DNA of 64,000 nt from Thalassococcus arenae (lineage in GTDB: Bacteria; Pseudomonadota; Alphaproteobacteria; Rhodobacterales; Rhodobacteraceae). The DNA is taken from positions 310,001 to 374,000 of the forward strand of contig NZ_JAHRWL010000001.1 in assembly GCF_019104745.1 (NCBI RefSeq). Direction: 5' to 3'. The notes beneath the pieces are model-generated. The model did not search any database. It was not told the DNA's origin and saw only the letters and a list, made by a program, of their open reading frames with translations. Of this stretch, positions 1-9,388 are shown piece by piece; within the stretch, counting starts at the first letter, position 1; every line of letters begins with the position of its first letter. A program made the translations under genes and the position numbers.

Positions 1-1
1 G

Positions 2-925
2 ATAGCGGCGCGCTGCGCCGCTTTCGGCGGCGATATCGGACCCGCCGGGCACAGCTTGCCCTTGCGGATCGCCAGTGGCCTTCACGCCCTCGTCCTGTCG
101 GGGGAGGCGCCGGCGCTGGCCGCCGTCTATCCGCCCAATGCGCCCGACGACGCGGCGTTGCGCGACGCCGTGCTTGCCGCGCTGGCCCAGTTCGACCCGT
201 ATCTCTCCGACTGGATCGCCTCGCCGCCGCAGACAAACGAAATCCGCCGATCCGCCGCCCTGATCGCCGGGGCGCAGGTGGCCGCCGAGCGGTTTGCCTT
301 GCCCGTCGTGTTGTCCGAATTGGGCGCTTCTGCCGGTCTGAACCTGAACTGGGACCGCTATGCGCTGGACTTGCCGGGCGCACGGATCGGCCCGGACGAT
401 GCGCCGGTCGTGCTGCGCCCCAACTGGACCGGTCCCTTGCCGCCCGATGCTGCGCCACAGGTGATCGAACGGCGCGGTGTCGACCTGATGCCGATCGATG
501 CCGCGACCGACCGGGGCCGTCTGCGTTTGTTGTCCTACCTCTGGCCGGACCAGCCGCACCGCCTGGAAATGACCAACGCCGCGCTGGACCTGCCCATTCC
601 CGGGATCGACCGGGGCGACGCGGTGGACTGGCTTGCCGACCGGCTGGACAGCGCCCCAGACGGCGCGCTGCACCTGGTGCAGAACACCGTGGCCTGGCAG
701 TATTTCCCCGCCGACCGGCAGGCGCGCGGCGAGGCGTTGATGCAGCAGGCGGGTCGCGACGCCACGCCGACCCGGCCGCTGGCCTGGCTGCAGATGGAAA
801 CCGATGGCGACACCACCGGCGGGCGCGGTGCCGCGTTGACGTTGCGGCTTTGGCCGGGCGACGTGACGCTGATGCTGGGTCGCGGCGATTTTCACGGCCG
901 CTGGATCGACTGGCAGGGCGCCTGA
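2..925 (+). CDS. DUF2332 family protein, 5' end cut by window
   Basis: The reading frame is open from the first bases of the window and the true start lies upstream, so this is the C-terminal ~307 residues. A TTG at 56 could be read as a start, but the residues before it (GDIGPAGHSLP) continue the conserved family motif that runs into LRIASGLHALVLSG. The SELGASAGLNLNWDRY and LVQNTVAWQYFP motifs are typical of DUF2332. The family is cytosolic and has no established function; the GASAGLNL stretch resembles a nucleotide- or SAM-binding loop, but that is only a resemblance. It ends with TGA 61 bp before the next gene on the same strand. Family call is good; function unknown. Confidence 0.85.
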   Translation: MAARCAAFGGDIGPAGHSLPLRIASGLHALVLSGEAPALAAVYPPNAPDDAALRDAVLAALAQFDPYLSDWIASPPQTNEIRRSAALIAGAQVAAERFALPVVLSELGASAGLNLNWDRYALDLPGARIGPDDAPVVLRPNWTGPLPPDAAPQVIERRGVDLMPIDAATDRGRLRLLSYLWPDQPHRLEMTNAALDLPIPGIDRGDAVDWLADRLDSAPDGALHLVQNTVAWQYFPADRQARGEALMQQAGRDATPTRPLAWLQMETDGDTTGGRGAALTLRLWPGDVTLMLGRGDFHGRWIDWQGA

Positions 926-986
926 CCGAACGTCGTCATTGATCGGCGCTGCCGGCCCGCTAATCTGACATCCACGGAGGATCGTC

Positions 987-2162
987 ATGCGACGCTGGAT
1001 TGCCACGGGTCTCAAGGCCGGCTTGGTCGGCGCCGTTCTGCTGGGCGCGGCGGCGGTCTGGAAGGCCGAGGAACTGAGCCGCCTCGGCGCCGTCATGACG
1101 CTTTTCGACGAAGACCGGATCGTCGCCAATTTCAGCAATATGGACATGTTGTTCGAAACCCGGCCAATCCCCGCGACCCGCGAAGCCACGCCGTTTGTCA
1201 AGGGTGCGACGCTGACCATGCCGGCGGATTGGGCGGATTTCCTGGTCCGGCGCTCGGTCACCTCTGCGCTGGTTCTGCGGGACGGCGCCGTGGTGCACGA
1301 AAGCTATCATTTGGGCACCGGTGTGGATGATCTGCGCATCTCCTGGTCGGTGGCAAAATCCTACTTGTCGGCGCTGTTCGGCATCCTGCTGGCCGAGGGC
1401 GAAATCGACAGCCTCGACGACCCGGTGACGAAATACGCCCCCGACCTGGTCGGCGGCGCCTATGACGGCGCCACGATCCGCAACGTTCTGCAAATGTCCT
1501 CGGGCGTCGAGTTCGACGAAGACTACCTGGATTTCTGGAGCGACATCAACAAGATGGGCCGTGTCCTGGCGCTCGGCACCTCGATGGACGGCTTTGCCGC
1601 CGGGCTGGATGACCGCATCGGCCCGCCGGGGGAGCGCTGGCAATATGTCTCGATCGACACCCATGTGCTGTCGATGGTGCTGCGCGGCGCCACGGGGCGC
1701 AGCATTCCCGAATTGATGGCGGAAAAGCTGTTCGAGCCGCTGGGTGTCGCCCGCCAGCCCTACTACGTGACCGACGGCTACGGCACGGCCTTCGTGCTGG
1801 GCGGGTTGAACCTGACCACCCGCGACTATGCCCGGATGGGCCTGATGTTCCTGCAGGACGGCGCGCTTGAGGGCCGGCAGATCGTGCCGCGCGACTGGGT
1901 GCGCGAAAGCACGCAGGCCTCGGCCCCCACCCGGCGGGACCAGACCGGGTATGGCTACCAATGGTGGATCCCGCGCGATGCGACCGAAGGCGAATTCTTT
2001 GCCCGCGGGATCTATGGGCAATACGTCTATGTCAACCGGCCCGCGGGTGTGGTCATCGCGCTCACCGGTGCGGATCGGCAATTTCGCGAAACCGGCGCCT
2101 TCGACGACGCGCTGGAGATGTTCCGCCGCCTGACCGATATCGCCGGAAAGGAAGCCAGCTGA
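987..2162 (+). CDS. Serine beta-lactamase-family hydrolase (COG1680 type), membrane-anchored
   Basis: A 391-residue class C beta-lactamase/esterase-fold protein. Residues 1-35 hold a basic start and one hydrophobic segment, so it is probably anchored in the inner membrane with the domain in the periplasm. The SVAK tetrad (within ISWSVAKSYL, about residue 120) is the SxxK nucleophile motif; YVS in WQYVSIDTH sits where the YxN/YxS general-base motif is expected. Family members are esterases, D-amino-acid peptidases or of unknown substrate; resistance activity should not be assumed. A GGAGGATC ribosome-binding site precedes the ATG. The stop TGA overlaps the ATG of the next gene (TGATG), implying translational coupling. 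Confidence 0.88.
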   Translation: MRRWIATGLKAGLVGAVLLGAAAVWKAEELSRLGAVMTLFDEDRIVANFSNMDMLFETRPIPATREATPFVKGATLTMPADWADFLVRRSVTSALVLRDGAVVHESYHLGTGVDDLRISWSVAKSYLSALFGILLAEGEIDSLDDPVTKYAPDLVGGAYDGATIRNVLQMSSGVEFDEDYLDFWSDINKMGRVLALGTSMDGFAAGLDDRIGPPGERWQYVSIDTHVLSMVLRGATGRSIPELMAEKLFEPLGVARQPYYVTDGYGTAFVLGGLNLTTRDYARMGLMFLQDGALEGRQIVPRDWVRESTQASAPTRRDQTGYGYQWWIPRDATEGEFFARGIYGQYVYVNRPAGVVIALTGADRQFRETGAFDDALEMFRRLTDIAGKEAS

Positions 2163-2539
2163 TGGAAAAGGACCCCGAGATCAACGTTCTGGGTAGCGCA
2201 TTGGAACCCTGTTCGACCGATCCGCTGACCGGGTTTTTCCGCGACGGACACTGCAACACCTGCGCCGCCGACCAGGGCAGTCACACCGTCTGCGCCGTGA
2301 TGACGGCCGAGTTCCTGGCGTTCTCCAAGTATGTCGGCAATGACTTGTCCACACCGCGGCCCGAATTCCGCTTCCCCGGACTGAAACCCGGTGATCGCTG
2401 GTGCCTGTGTGCCGGCCGGTTCCTGCAAGCCCATGACGAAGGCTGCGCCCCCAGGGTCCACCTGGAAGCCACCCACGAACGCGCGCTGGAAATCGTACCG
2501 CTGGACATCCTGCGCCGGAACGCCGAACCCGCGAGCTAG
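2162..2539 (+). CDS. DUF2237 family protein
   Basis: A 125-residue cytosolic protein matching the DUF2237 family: NVLGSALEPCSTDPLTGFFRDG, then CNTCAADQGSHTVCAVMT, then KPGDRWCLCAGRFLQA and the C-terminal LEATHERALEIVPLDIL. The many conserved cysteines (C-x2-C and C-x-C) suggest metal binding or redox chemistry, but no function is known. Its ATG overlaps the previous stop by one base and GGAAAGGAAG lies just upstream, so it is probably co-expressed with the beta-lactamase-like gene. Its last four bases overlap the 3' end of the convergent LuxR-type gene. Confidence 0.88.
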   Translation: MEKDPEINVLGSALEPCSTDPLTGFFRDGHCNTCAADQGSHTVCAVMTAEFLAFSKYVGNDLSTPRPEFRFPGLKPGDRWCLCAGRFLQAHDEGCAPRVHLEATHERALEIVPLDILRRNAEPAS

Positions 2540-3042
2540 GCGCTGCGGCGGGCAGGGACGTGCGCGGCATCCATCAGATCGTCGATGAACAGGCTGAGCA
2601 ATTGCGGCCGGCCCGACACGCCGGCCTTGCGGTAGATCGCGTTGGTCTGGGCCTTGACTGTACCTTCCGATGTGCTCCGCAGCGCGGCGATCTCGGCGAT
2701 CGACAGCCCCTTGACGGCAAACAGCGCGACATCGCGTTCGGCCGGGGTCAGCCCCCAATCGTCGAACCGTTCTTCCAGCACATCGAGAAAGGCGCCCGAC
2801 GCCGCACGCAAGCTCTGTTCGGCGCGGTCACGCGCACGCAATGACCGGCGCAACATCATCGACGTGGTGACAACTCCAAGGACCAACCCGGCGGCGGCAC
2901 CAAGTTCCACCAGTTCGTACAGCGCCCAGGACAGCGGCTGCGTCCGCAATCCAAGGACAGAGAACGCGATGTCGTAGACGAAGAAGAACGCGCAAGCCAG
3001 TTGCACGGCCAAAAGGGCAGAGAACAGGATCTTGTCGCGCAC
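2536..3042 (-). CDS. LuxR-type HTH regulator with two N-terminal membrane segments
   Basis: A 168-residue protein: two hydrophobic helices (about residues 5-30 and 42-63), a short linker, and a C-terminal GerE/LuxR helix-turn-helix (LTPAERDVALFAVKGLSIAEIAALRSTSEGTVKAQ at about 100-134, quoted in part). There is no receiver domain, so this is a membrane-tethered one-component regulator, a layout common in Rhodobacteraceae. The start is GTG, supported by GAGGAGG about ten bases upstream; no better ATG exists nearby. It reads away from the poly-Asp gene group that lies upstream on the same strand and may sense envelope conditions; target genes cannot be read from the sequence. Confidence 0.85.
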   Translation of the reverse strand: MRDKILFSALLAVQLACAFFFVYDIAFSVLGLRTQPLSWALYELVELGAAAGLVLGVVTTSMMLRRSLRARDRAEQSLRAASGAFLDVLEERFDDWGLTPAERDVALFAVKGLSIAEIAALRSTSEGTVKAQTNAIYRKAGVSGRPQLLSLFIDDLMDAAHVPARRSA

Positions 3043-3081
3043 GCGCCAGCGCCTCCTCAGGCGGGTCGGTTCGATACCGGA

Positions 3082-3300
3082 TCAATCGTCGTCGTCGTCG
3101 TCATCATCATCGTCATCGTCGCCGCCACCAGAGCCGCTGTTGTCGTCATCGTCGTCATCATCATCGTCATCATCATCGTCTTCGTCGTCGTCCTCATCGT
3201 CGCCGCCGCCCGGACCACTGTTGTCCTCATCGTCGTCATCGTCGTCGTCGTCATCATCATCGTCGTCATCATCATCATCGTCTTCGTCGTCGCTGCGGCC
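3082..3300 (-). repeat. Trinucleotide (GAY)n low-complexity tract encoding poly-Asp
   Basis: On the minus strand this stretch is a near-uninterrupted run of GAC and GAT codons, broken twice by Ser-Gly/Pro-Gly-Gly codons. The mixture of both Asp codons (plus strand GTC and ATC) means it is not a perfect microsatellite, but length change by three-base steps would keep the frame. Confidence 0.9.
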
Positions 3301-3582
3301 CTTGCCGCTGTTGGCGCGGCGCGGATCGTCATCATCCCTGTGACGCTTGAGGTAGTCGCGCAGGATGACACCGCTGGACGGGTTGAGCACGATTTCCCGT
3401 TCGCCGCCCGCGCCGGTCGCCAGAATGCGGACGCGGCCCAGCAAGGTGCGGGCGACACGGATATTCGAATAGCCTTGCTGTCGCAGTTGGCGGATCACCT
3501 GTTCCTCGGCGGTCTGCGCCGCGGCGGGGGCCCCGGCCAGACCGACGCTTCCCAAGGCGATCAGAAAGTCACGGCGTTTCAT
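3082..3582 (-). CDS. Tat-signal secreted protein: PepSY-like domain plus poly-aspartate tail (paralogue 1)
   Basis: A 166-residue predicted exported protein. Residues 1-22 (MKRRDFLIALGSVG, cleavage near AAA-Q) carry an RR-x-F motif of the twin-arginine type. Residues 25-80 (EEQVIRQLRQQGYSNI ... VLNPSSGVILRDY) resemble one PepSY unit. From about residue 98 to the end the chain is almost only Asp with two NSGPGGG/NSGSGGG breaks. The ATG at 3582 has AGAGGAAA upstream; an in-frame extension to 3726 has no such site and no signal peptide. The acidic tail should bind Ca2+ or other cations. A longer relative lies at 4489-5007, with an oxygenase gene between. Function unknown. Confidence 0.8.
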   Translation of the reverse strand: MKRRDFLIALGSVGLAGAPAAAQTAEEQVIRQLRQQGYSNIRVARTLLGRVRILATGAGGEREIVLNPSSGVILRDYLKRHRDDDDPRRANSGKGRSDDEDDDDDDDDDDDDDDDDDDEDNSGPGGGDDEDDDEDDDDDDDDDDDDDNSGSGGGDDDDDDDDDDDD

Positions 3583-3744
3583 CACGGTTTCCTCTGCCGG
3601 CCGCGCCTGCCACGTCGGGGCACGCCCGTCTGTGCTGCAGCATAGACCGGCGCAACATTCGCCGCCACACCGGTCCGGTCGCCGTCCGGGATGGTTGTTC
3701 GCCAGGCCGCAGGCGCTCCGGCGCATGGCGGAATGCGGTCGGCA

Positions 3745-4395
3745 TCATGCGGACTTGCCCCGCTTGATTGCGCGGAAGGTCGCGTTGAAGGCAATCGTGA
3801 CGCGCTCTTCCTCGGCTTCGTTGGGATAGACCCAATGCACCAGGTAGGACGGAAACAGGATCATGTCGCCGGGCGCGGGGCGTATCTTGGTCTTCATCCG
3901 GAATGCCGGCGCCTTGAGCAACCGCCAATTCGGAAGATCCGATCTCGGGTCGACGAATTCGATCATCCCGGAATTGCCTTCGTCGATTTCCGGCTGGGCG
4001 ACGTAGTAGACCCCCGACCAATGCGCGCCGGGATGTGTATGCGGTGCGTTGAAGCCCTGTTTCGGATTCGCGTTCATCCAGGCGAACAGTTTCAGCTTCA
4101 GCGCTTCGCGCGGTGTCTTGGCGCCAATCCGGTCGTTTGCAAGGAACACCGCCTCGGTGGCCAGTCGGGCAAGCTGCCGGATACAGCCGGCCTGTTCGTC
4201 GAACAGGTTGCCCGACGAATGCCAGCCGCCGCGGTTGGATTTCTGCGCTCCCTCCGAGGCGGCGCGCAGGCGTGCGCCCTCTTCCAGAAGTGCGGCGTTG
4301 AACGCGTCGGCATCGGGCACGCGGTAGTGCAGAAGCGGCGTCGAAAACAGTTTTTGGTATCTGGTTTGTTCCAGAATCGGTTCAGCCGTCATCAT
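3745..4395 (-). CDS. Putative 2-oxoglutarate/Fe(II) oxygenase (TIGR02466 / 2OG-FeII_Oxy_5 type)
   Basis: A 216-residue cytosolic protein whose C-terminal half is a double-stranded beta-helix oxygenase core: APHTHPGAHWSGVYYV (His119 and His121), GMIEFVDPR (144-151), PAPGDMILFPSYLVHWV (His187) and ERVTIAFN (Arg198 as probable 2-oxoglutarate ligand). The family is expected to hydroxylate a protein or small molecule; its substrate is not known. ATG at 4395 (a second at 4392) has AAAAGGG upstream; the 11 in-frame codons further up lack a start site. It is flanked on the same strand by two poly-Asp secreted-protein genes, 93 bp after one and 162 bp before the other, which invites the guess that an Asp-rich protein is its substrate. 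Confidence 0.82.
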   Translation of the reverse strand: MMTAEPILEQTRYQKLFSTPLLHYRVPDADAFNAALLEEGARLRAASEGAQKSNRGGWHSSGNLFDEQAGCIRQLARLATEAVFLANDRIGAKTPREALKLKLFAWMNANPKQGFNAPHTHPGAHWSGVYYVAQPEIDEGNSGMIEFVDPRSDLPNWRLLKAPAFRMKTKIRPAPGDMILFPSYLVHWVYPNEAEEERVTIAFNATFRAIKRGKSA

Positions 4396-4410
4396 GTGAC
4401 CCTTTTCACA

Positions 4411-4449
4411 AGAACCGCCCCCGGACACGGCAACGCTGTCCGGAGGCGG
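4411..4449 (-). terminator. Intercistronic 13-bp hairpin after poly-Asp paralogue 2
   Basis: Arms 4415-4427 and 4437-4449 pair over 13 positions with one C/A mismatch around a 9-base loop; on the minus strand a short TTCTT follows. The T run is weak, so it may be a partial terminator or an mRNA-stability hairpin that sets relative levels of the poly-Asp gene and the oxygenase. Confidence 0.55.
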
Positions 4450-4488
4450 CGAGGCGCGGCAGTTCAGTCTGCCTCGGGGCGCCTGGCG

Positions 4489-4710
4489 TCAGTCGTCTTC
4501 GTCGTCTTCGCCATCGTCATCGTCATCTTCGTCGGAGTCGTCCTCGTCGTCGTCGCCTTCGTCGTCATCATCGTCTTCGTCATCGTCGTCGTCTTCGTCA
4601 TCGCGCTCGTCGCTCTCATCGTCGTCGCGCTCGTCGTTTTCGTCGTTTTCGTCGTCGTCGCTCTCGTCGTCGTCGCGCTCGTCATCATCCTCGTCGTCGT
4701 CGTCGTCGGC
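4489..4710 (-). repeat. Degenerate GAY/GAR codon tract encoding the acidic tail
   Basis: On the minus strand mostly GAC, GAT and GAG codons, interrupted by CGC (Arg), AGC (Ser) and AAC (Asn) codons with a recurring DDDER/DDDES spacing. It looks like an expanded repeat that has since diverged. Confidence 0.85.
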
Positions 4711-5007
4711 ATCGATGAAATTCTTGTCGCGGGTCGCGATCTCGATGCCCGGCGCGGTATCGTCATCGGCATCGACCCGCTCGACTTCCTGCTTGATGAT
4801 ACTGCCCGTCGAACGATCCCAGATCACTTCGAGCTTCTGTGTGCCGCGGATCGCTTCGGCCTTGACCTGGCCGGGTGCGTTCTTGATCTCGATGCGTTCG
4901 AAACCCTGCGACTGGAGGTCGGCGATGATCTGGTCGGTCAACTGATCGGCCATCGCCGTCGTGCCAAGCAGCAGCGCGGCTGCGGTAAGCGTCGTTGTCT
5001 TTTTCAT
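4489..5007 (-). CDS. Sec-signal secreted protein: PepSY-like domain plus acidic Asp-rich tail (paralogue 2)
   Basis: A 172-residue predicted exported protein. Residues 1-20 are a Sec-type signal (MKKTTTLTAAALLLGTTAMA, cut before DQ). Residues 22-75 (LTDQIIADLQSQGFERIEI ... IWDRSTGSIIKQE) form a PepSY-like unit similar to that of the gene at 3082-3582. From about residue 100 the tail is Asp with scattered Glu, Arg, Asn and Ser (DDER, DDES, DENDEN blocks), so it is less uniform than the paralogue. AAAGGGACC lies before the ATG. Located after trpB but separated by a terminator, so it likely has its own promoter in 5008-5160. Probable role: periplasmic or extracellular cation binding; not proven. 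Confidence 0.82.
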   Translation of the reverse strand: MKKTTTLTAAALLLGTTAMADQLTDQIIADLQSQGFERIEIKNAPGQVKAEAIRGTQKLEVIWDRSTGSIIKQEVERVDADDDTAPGIEIATRDKNFIDADDDDDEDDDERDDDESDDDENDENDERDDDESDERDDEDDDDDEDDDDDEGDDDEDDSDEDDDDDGEDDEDD

Positions 5008-5168
5008 TTCTGGTCCCTTTCGGTCTGGCGCGGCATCCCGCGGTCTGTGTCAACGCTCCGACCTTGCGATGCTTTGGGCGTCCCGGATATTGGCACGGGG
5101 TTTAGGGGCAACGCGATAAACGACCGGCCGACGGGCATAAACCTGAGTTTAGTCAAGGTTCGAGGGCC

Positions 5169-5211
5169 GCAAAAAAGAACCCCCCGGCTGCAAGGCCGGA
5201 GGGCACCAGGA
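5169..5211 (-). terminator. Rho-independent terminator of trpB
   Basis: On the minus strand an eight-pair stem (CCTCCGGC against GCCGGGGG, one G-T pair) with loop CTTGCA is followed by TTCTTTTTT. It lies 22 bases past the trpB stop and separates trpB from the poly-Asp gene group. Confidence 0.85.
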
Positions 5212-5232
5212 ACAGCGACCGCCGCAGGGCGA

Positions 5233-6453
<1,221 letters not shown>

Positions 6454-6542
6454 CGCGCGGCACTCTCCCTGCAAAGCCTTCGCCGCCTAATTAGGCCGCG
6501 CAGGCGGGATTTGCCACGCAAAACTTGCCGTCCCGGCCGGTA

Positions 6543-6884
6543 TCAGGCCGCCATCATGTATTGCGCGCCCGACCACATCTCGGCCAGTTGTTCCTGCGTC
6601 GGTTTGGTCTGACACACGAAGGCGTGGGTCGCCGGTGCGCAGCCGCGCGTCTGCAGGGCCTGCTGAATGGCTTTGTATTCCGCGGAATGCTGATGGAACT
6701 TGGCGTCGAACTTGGAATTCCAGACCGCGTAGACGAAAACCCGGCCATTCTTGCCGAAAGCGCCCGAGCGGTGGCAGCCGTGCGACGACCGCGCCAGTCG
6801 GGCCAGCTTCAGACCCTGGAACAAGACGGTGAGGTGAGAGGCCCAGCCGCGGGGTTCGGCCGCCAGAATCGTGACATGGAACAT
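6543..6884 (-). CDS. Conserved-looking small protein of unknown function
   Basis: A 113-residue protein, no signal peptide or membrane segment, not recognised. It starts MFHVTILAAEPRG and has two moderately Cys-containing stretches (HGCHRS, RGCAPATHAFVC) and a basic, aromatic-rich middle (GRVFVYAVWNSKFDAKFHQ). AAAGGATGG before the ATG and codon usage like its neighbours support a real gene. It lies 89 bp upstream of trpB on the same strand, in the slot where trpF is often found, but it is not a phosphoribosylanthranilate isomerase. Confidence 0.7.
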   Translation of the reverse strand: MFHVTILAAEPRGWASHLTVLFQGLKLARLARSSHGCHRSGAFGKNGRVFVYAVWNSKFDAKFHQHSAEYKAIQQALQTRGCAPATHAFVCQTKPTQEQLAEMWSGAQYMMAA

Positions 6885-7080
6885 TGCGCCATCCTTTCAA
6901 CGCAAAGCCCCAACCCGGTCAGGAAGCTACCGCATTTCGGACAAATTCTCAAAATGCTTACACCATTTCGCCCTGTTTCGGCCCTGTTTGGTACGGATTG
7001 CCGAAACGATCCCGGCAGGTCGCCGGCATCGTCTTGCCAGCCCGAACAATGGCGGGACGGTCGGGTGATTCCCCCGCCGC

Positions 7081-8412
7081 CTATTGCGGCTGCGCCGCCG
7101 CGCGCTCCAGCGCCGGGTAACGCAGGGCCAGTGTCAGGCCGCGTGCGGCAAACGAGATGTGCATCGCCAGCCACAGCCCGTGGTTCTGCAACGGGTCCAG
7201 CAGCAGCCACATCGCGGCGAAATAGATCGCCGTCGAGACCGCCATCATGTTGCGCATGTCGGCCGAACGGGTCGCCCCGATGAAGATACCGTCGAACATC
7301 ACCAGCGCCAGCAGCATCACCGGCGCGGCGATCATCCAGGGCAGATAGGTCCGCGCGGCCTGCTGCACCTCGGGGTCCTTGGCCATGACATCGATCAGCG
7401 CCGGCCCGGCCAGCCAGAACGCCACGGTCATGCCAAGCGCAAACACCAGGCCCCAGAAACTGGTCAGCACCGCGCCCCGCCGCAATTGCGCCATGCGCCC
7501 GGCGCCGAAGGCGCGCCCCACCAGAGCCTCGGCGGCAAAGGCGAACCCGTCCAGCGCATAGCCGGTGATATGCACGAATTGCAGCAGCACCTGGTTGGCC
7601 GCCAGCGTGACATCGCCGAAGCGCCCGCCGGTCAGCAGGAAGGACACGAAGATCGTCTGCAAAAGCAGCGACCGGATCAGGATGTCGGTATTGACCACCG
7701 CCATGCGTCGCAACCGCGCCTTGTCGAAAACCCGGGGCCAGTCGCGCCAGCCCGATGCGCGCAACGCATCACGGCACTGCCACAGCCCGATGGCCAGCCC
7801 GGTCACCTCGGCGATCAGCGTGGCCAGCGCCACGCCTTGCACGCCCCAGCCGAAGCCCAGCACGAACACCAGGTCCAACGCCACGTTCACGCCGTTCATC
7901 CAGAGCTGGAGACCGAGCACCCCGCGCGTGCGTTCCTGCCCGATCAGCCAGCCGGTGATGCCGTAGATCGCCACAGCCGCCGGCGCCGACCAGATGCGGA
8001 TCGCCATGTAATCGCGGGCCAGTGCCTCGACCTCGGCGCTGGCGGGCGAGACGGCGAAAGCACCCCAGAACAGCAACGGGCGCAACAGGATCAGCAGCAG
8101 GCCGCCGCTCAATCCGATCATCAACGCGCGGGTCAGCAAAGCCGCCACTTCGGCGGCGTTGTCCGCACCCGCCGCCTGCGCGGTCAAGCCGGTCGTGCCC
8201 ATGCGCAGAAAGCCGAAGATCCAGTAGATCGCCGACAGGATGACCGCGCCCACACCGACCGCGGCGATGGGTTCGGGACGCGGGATCTGGCCCACCACGG
8301 CGGTGTCGACCGCGCCGAGGATCGGCACGGTGACATTGGCCAGCAGGATCGGGATGGCGATTTTCAGGACCCGTGCATGGGTGATCGGCTGTCCCGCCGA
8401 CGCGTCAGCCAT
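7081..8412 (-). CDS. MATE-family efflux transporter (DinF branch)
   Basis: A 443-residue inner-membrane protein with about 12 hydrophobic helices arranged in two similar halves, as in the MATE superfamily. The start ITHARVLKIAIPILLANVTVPILGAVDTAVVG is typical of DinF-like members and includes the conserved PxxxxxxxxxxDxxxVG pattern. MATE proteins export cationic compounds or metabolites using Na+ or H+; the substrate here cannot be read. Its start overlaps the end of the upstream thioesterase gene by 8 bp, so two thioesterases and the exporter form one operon. Confidence 0.9.
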   Translation of the reverse strand: MADASAGQPITHARVLKIAIPILLANVTVPILGAVDTAVVGQIPRPEPIAAVGVGAVILSAIYWIFGFLRMGTTGLTAQAAGADNAAEVAALLTRALMIGLSGGLLLILLRPLLFWGAFAVSPASAEVEALARDYMAIRIWSAPAAVAIYGITGWLIGQERTRGVLGLQLWMNGVNVALDLVFVLGFGWGVQGVALATLIAEVTGLAIGLWQCRDALRASGWRDWPRVFDKARLRRMAVVNTDILIRSLLLQTIFVSFLLTGGRFGDVTLAANQVLLQFVHITGYALDGFAFAAEALVGRAFGAGRMAQLRRGAVLTSFWGLVFALGMTVAFWLAGPALIDVMAKDPEVQQAARTYLPWMIAAPVMLLALVMFDGIFIGATRSADMRNMMAVSTAIYFAAMWLLLDPLQNHGLWLAMHISFAARGLTLALRYPALERAAAQPQ

Positions 8413-8917
8413 CGCGGCGCGGCATCAGGAAATGCGCGGTGGCCTGGGCAAAGGGACGCTCGCGGTTGTCCTGCCACGCCTCGACCTGAACACTGGAATA
8501 ACGCCGCCCCGACCGGGTGACGCGGGCGCGGGCATAGGCATCGCGCGGCAGACCGGACCGCAGGTAATCGACCGTGAAATCGATGGTCTTGGGCAGGCGC
8601 GGCAAGCGGCCCTGCTCCAGCGTCGCCACTTCCAGCGCACCGCTTTCCAGGTCGTCCCACAGATAGGTCCAGCTCAGCGTGATGATCGCGGTGACCTCGA
8701 GAAACGCCGCCGTGACCCCTCCATGGATCGCCGGCAGAAACGGATTGCCGATCAGCTTGTCGGCAAAGGGCAGCACGCCGGTCAATTCGTCGCCGCGGCG
8801 GTCGAAATGAATGCCCAGGAACTGGATATAGGGCACCCCGCCCGCCAGCGCCCGCAACGCGGCGTCGCGGCGTTGCTTGACCACCTGCACGGGTTCGGGC
8901 GGCTTGCGCGCGGTCAT
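8405..8917 (-). CDS. Hotdog-fold thioesterase, PaaI-like (1)
   Basis: A 170-residue 4HBT-family protein. The core motif FADKLIGNPFLPAIHGGVTAAFLEVTA carries the HGG turn and the acidic residue that follows on the long helix; TIDFTVDYLRSG is the usual strand after it. Members hydrolyse acyl- or aryl-CoA esters in the cytosol. It overlaps the downstream exporter gene by 8 bp and the upstream thioesterase gene by 4 bp (ATGA). Compared with its neighbour it has ~30 extra N-terminal residues. Substrate not predictable. Confidence 0.87.
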   Translation of the reverse strand: MTARKPPEPVQVVKQRRDAALRALAGGVPYIQFLGIHFDRRGDELTGVLPFADKLIGNPFLPAIHGGVTAAFLEVTAIITLSWTYLWDDLESGALEVATLEQGRLPRLPKTIDFTVDYLRSGLPRDAYARARVTRSGRRYSSVQVEAWQDNRERPFAQATAHFLMPRRDG

Positions 8918-9336
8918 GATCCCTCCACCGTGAAGGCGCCGCTGGCGGTGGCGACCGGGCGGTCGCGGTCATCGTCGAAGGCCTGGGCGCGCACAAAGGC
9001 GACAGATCGCGTTATATGATAACATTCTGCGCGCGCGGTGATCGCCTGCCCCGGTGTCGCTCCACGCATGTAGTCGATTCGCAAATCGATGGTGGCCGTG
9101 CCCGCGGGACTTTGCGGATGGCTCATCACCGCAGCCCCGCCGCAGGTATCCATCAAGGCCGAAACCGCCCCGCCGTGGATCACCCGCGTTTCCGGATCGC
9201 CGATGAATCGTTCGTCATAGGGCATCGTGATCTCGGCCACCCCGTCGCCGATCTCGGTGATCTGCATGCCAAGGGCGCGGGAATGCGGGATGGTTTCGAT
9301 GAATTGCCGCGCGATGCGGGCCTTGTCGGCATTCAT
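8914..9336 (-). CDS. Hotdog-fold thioesterase, PaaI-like (2)
   Basis: A 140-residue PaaI-type acyl-CoA thioesterase: PYDERFIGDPETRVIHGGAVSALMDTCGG (HGG plus helix Asp) and TATIDLRIDYMRGA. AAGGAG lies before the ATG. First gene of a minus-strand operon with the second thioesterase (4-bp overlap) and the MATE exporter. Two adjacent but clearly diverged hotdog proteins may form a heteromer; this is inference from the overlap only. Confidence 0.88.
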   Translation of the reverse strand: MNADKARIARQFIETIPHSRALGMQITEIGDGVAEITMPYDERFIGDPETRVIHGGAVSALMDTCGGAAVMSHPQSPAGTATIDLRIDYMRGATPGQAITARAECYHITRSVAFVRAQAFDDDRDRPVATASGAFTVEGS

Positions 9337-9388
9337 GGGCGGACTCCTTTGGCGGTTTTATGCGGCGCCGCCGGGATGCGTGCAAGCC

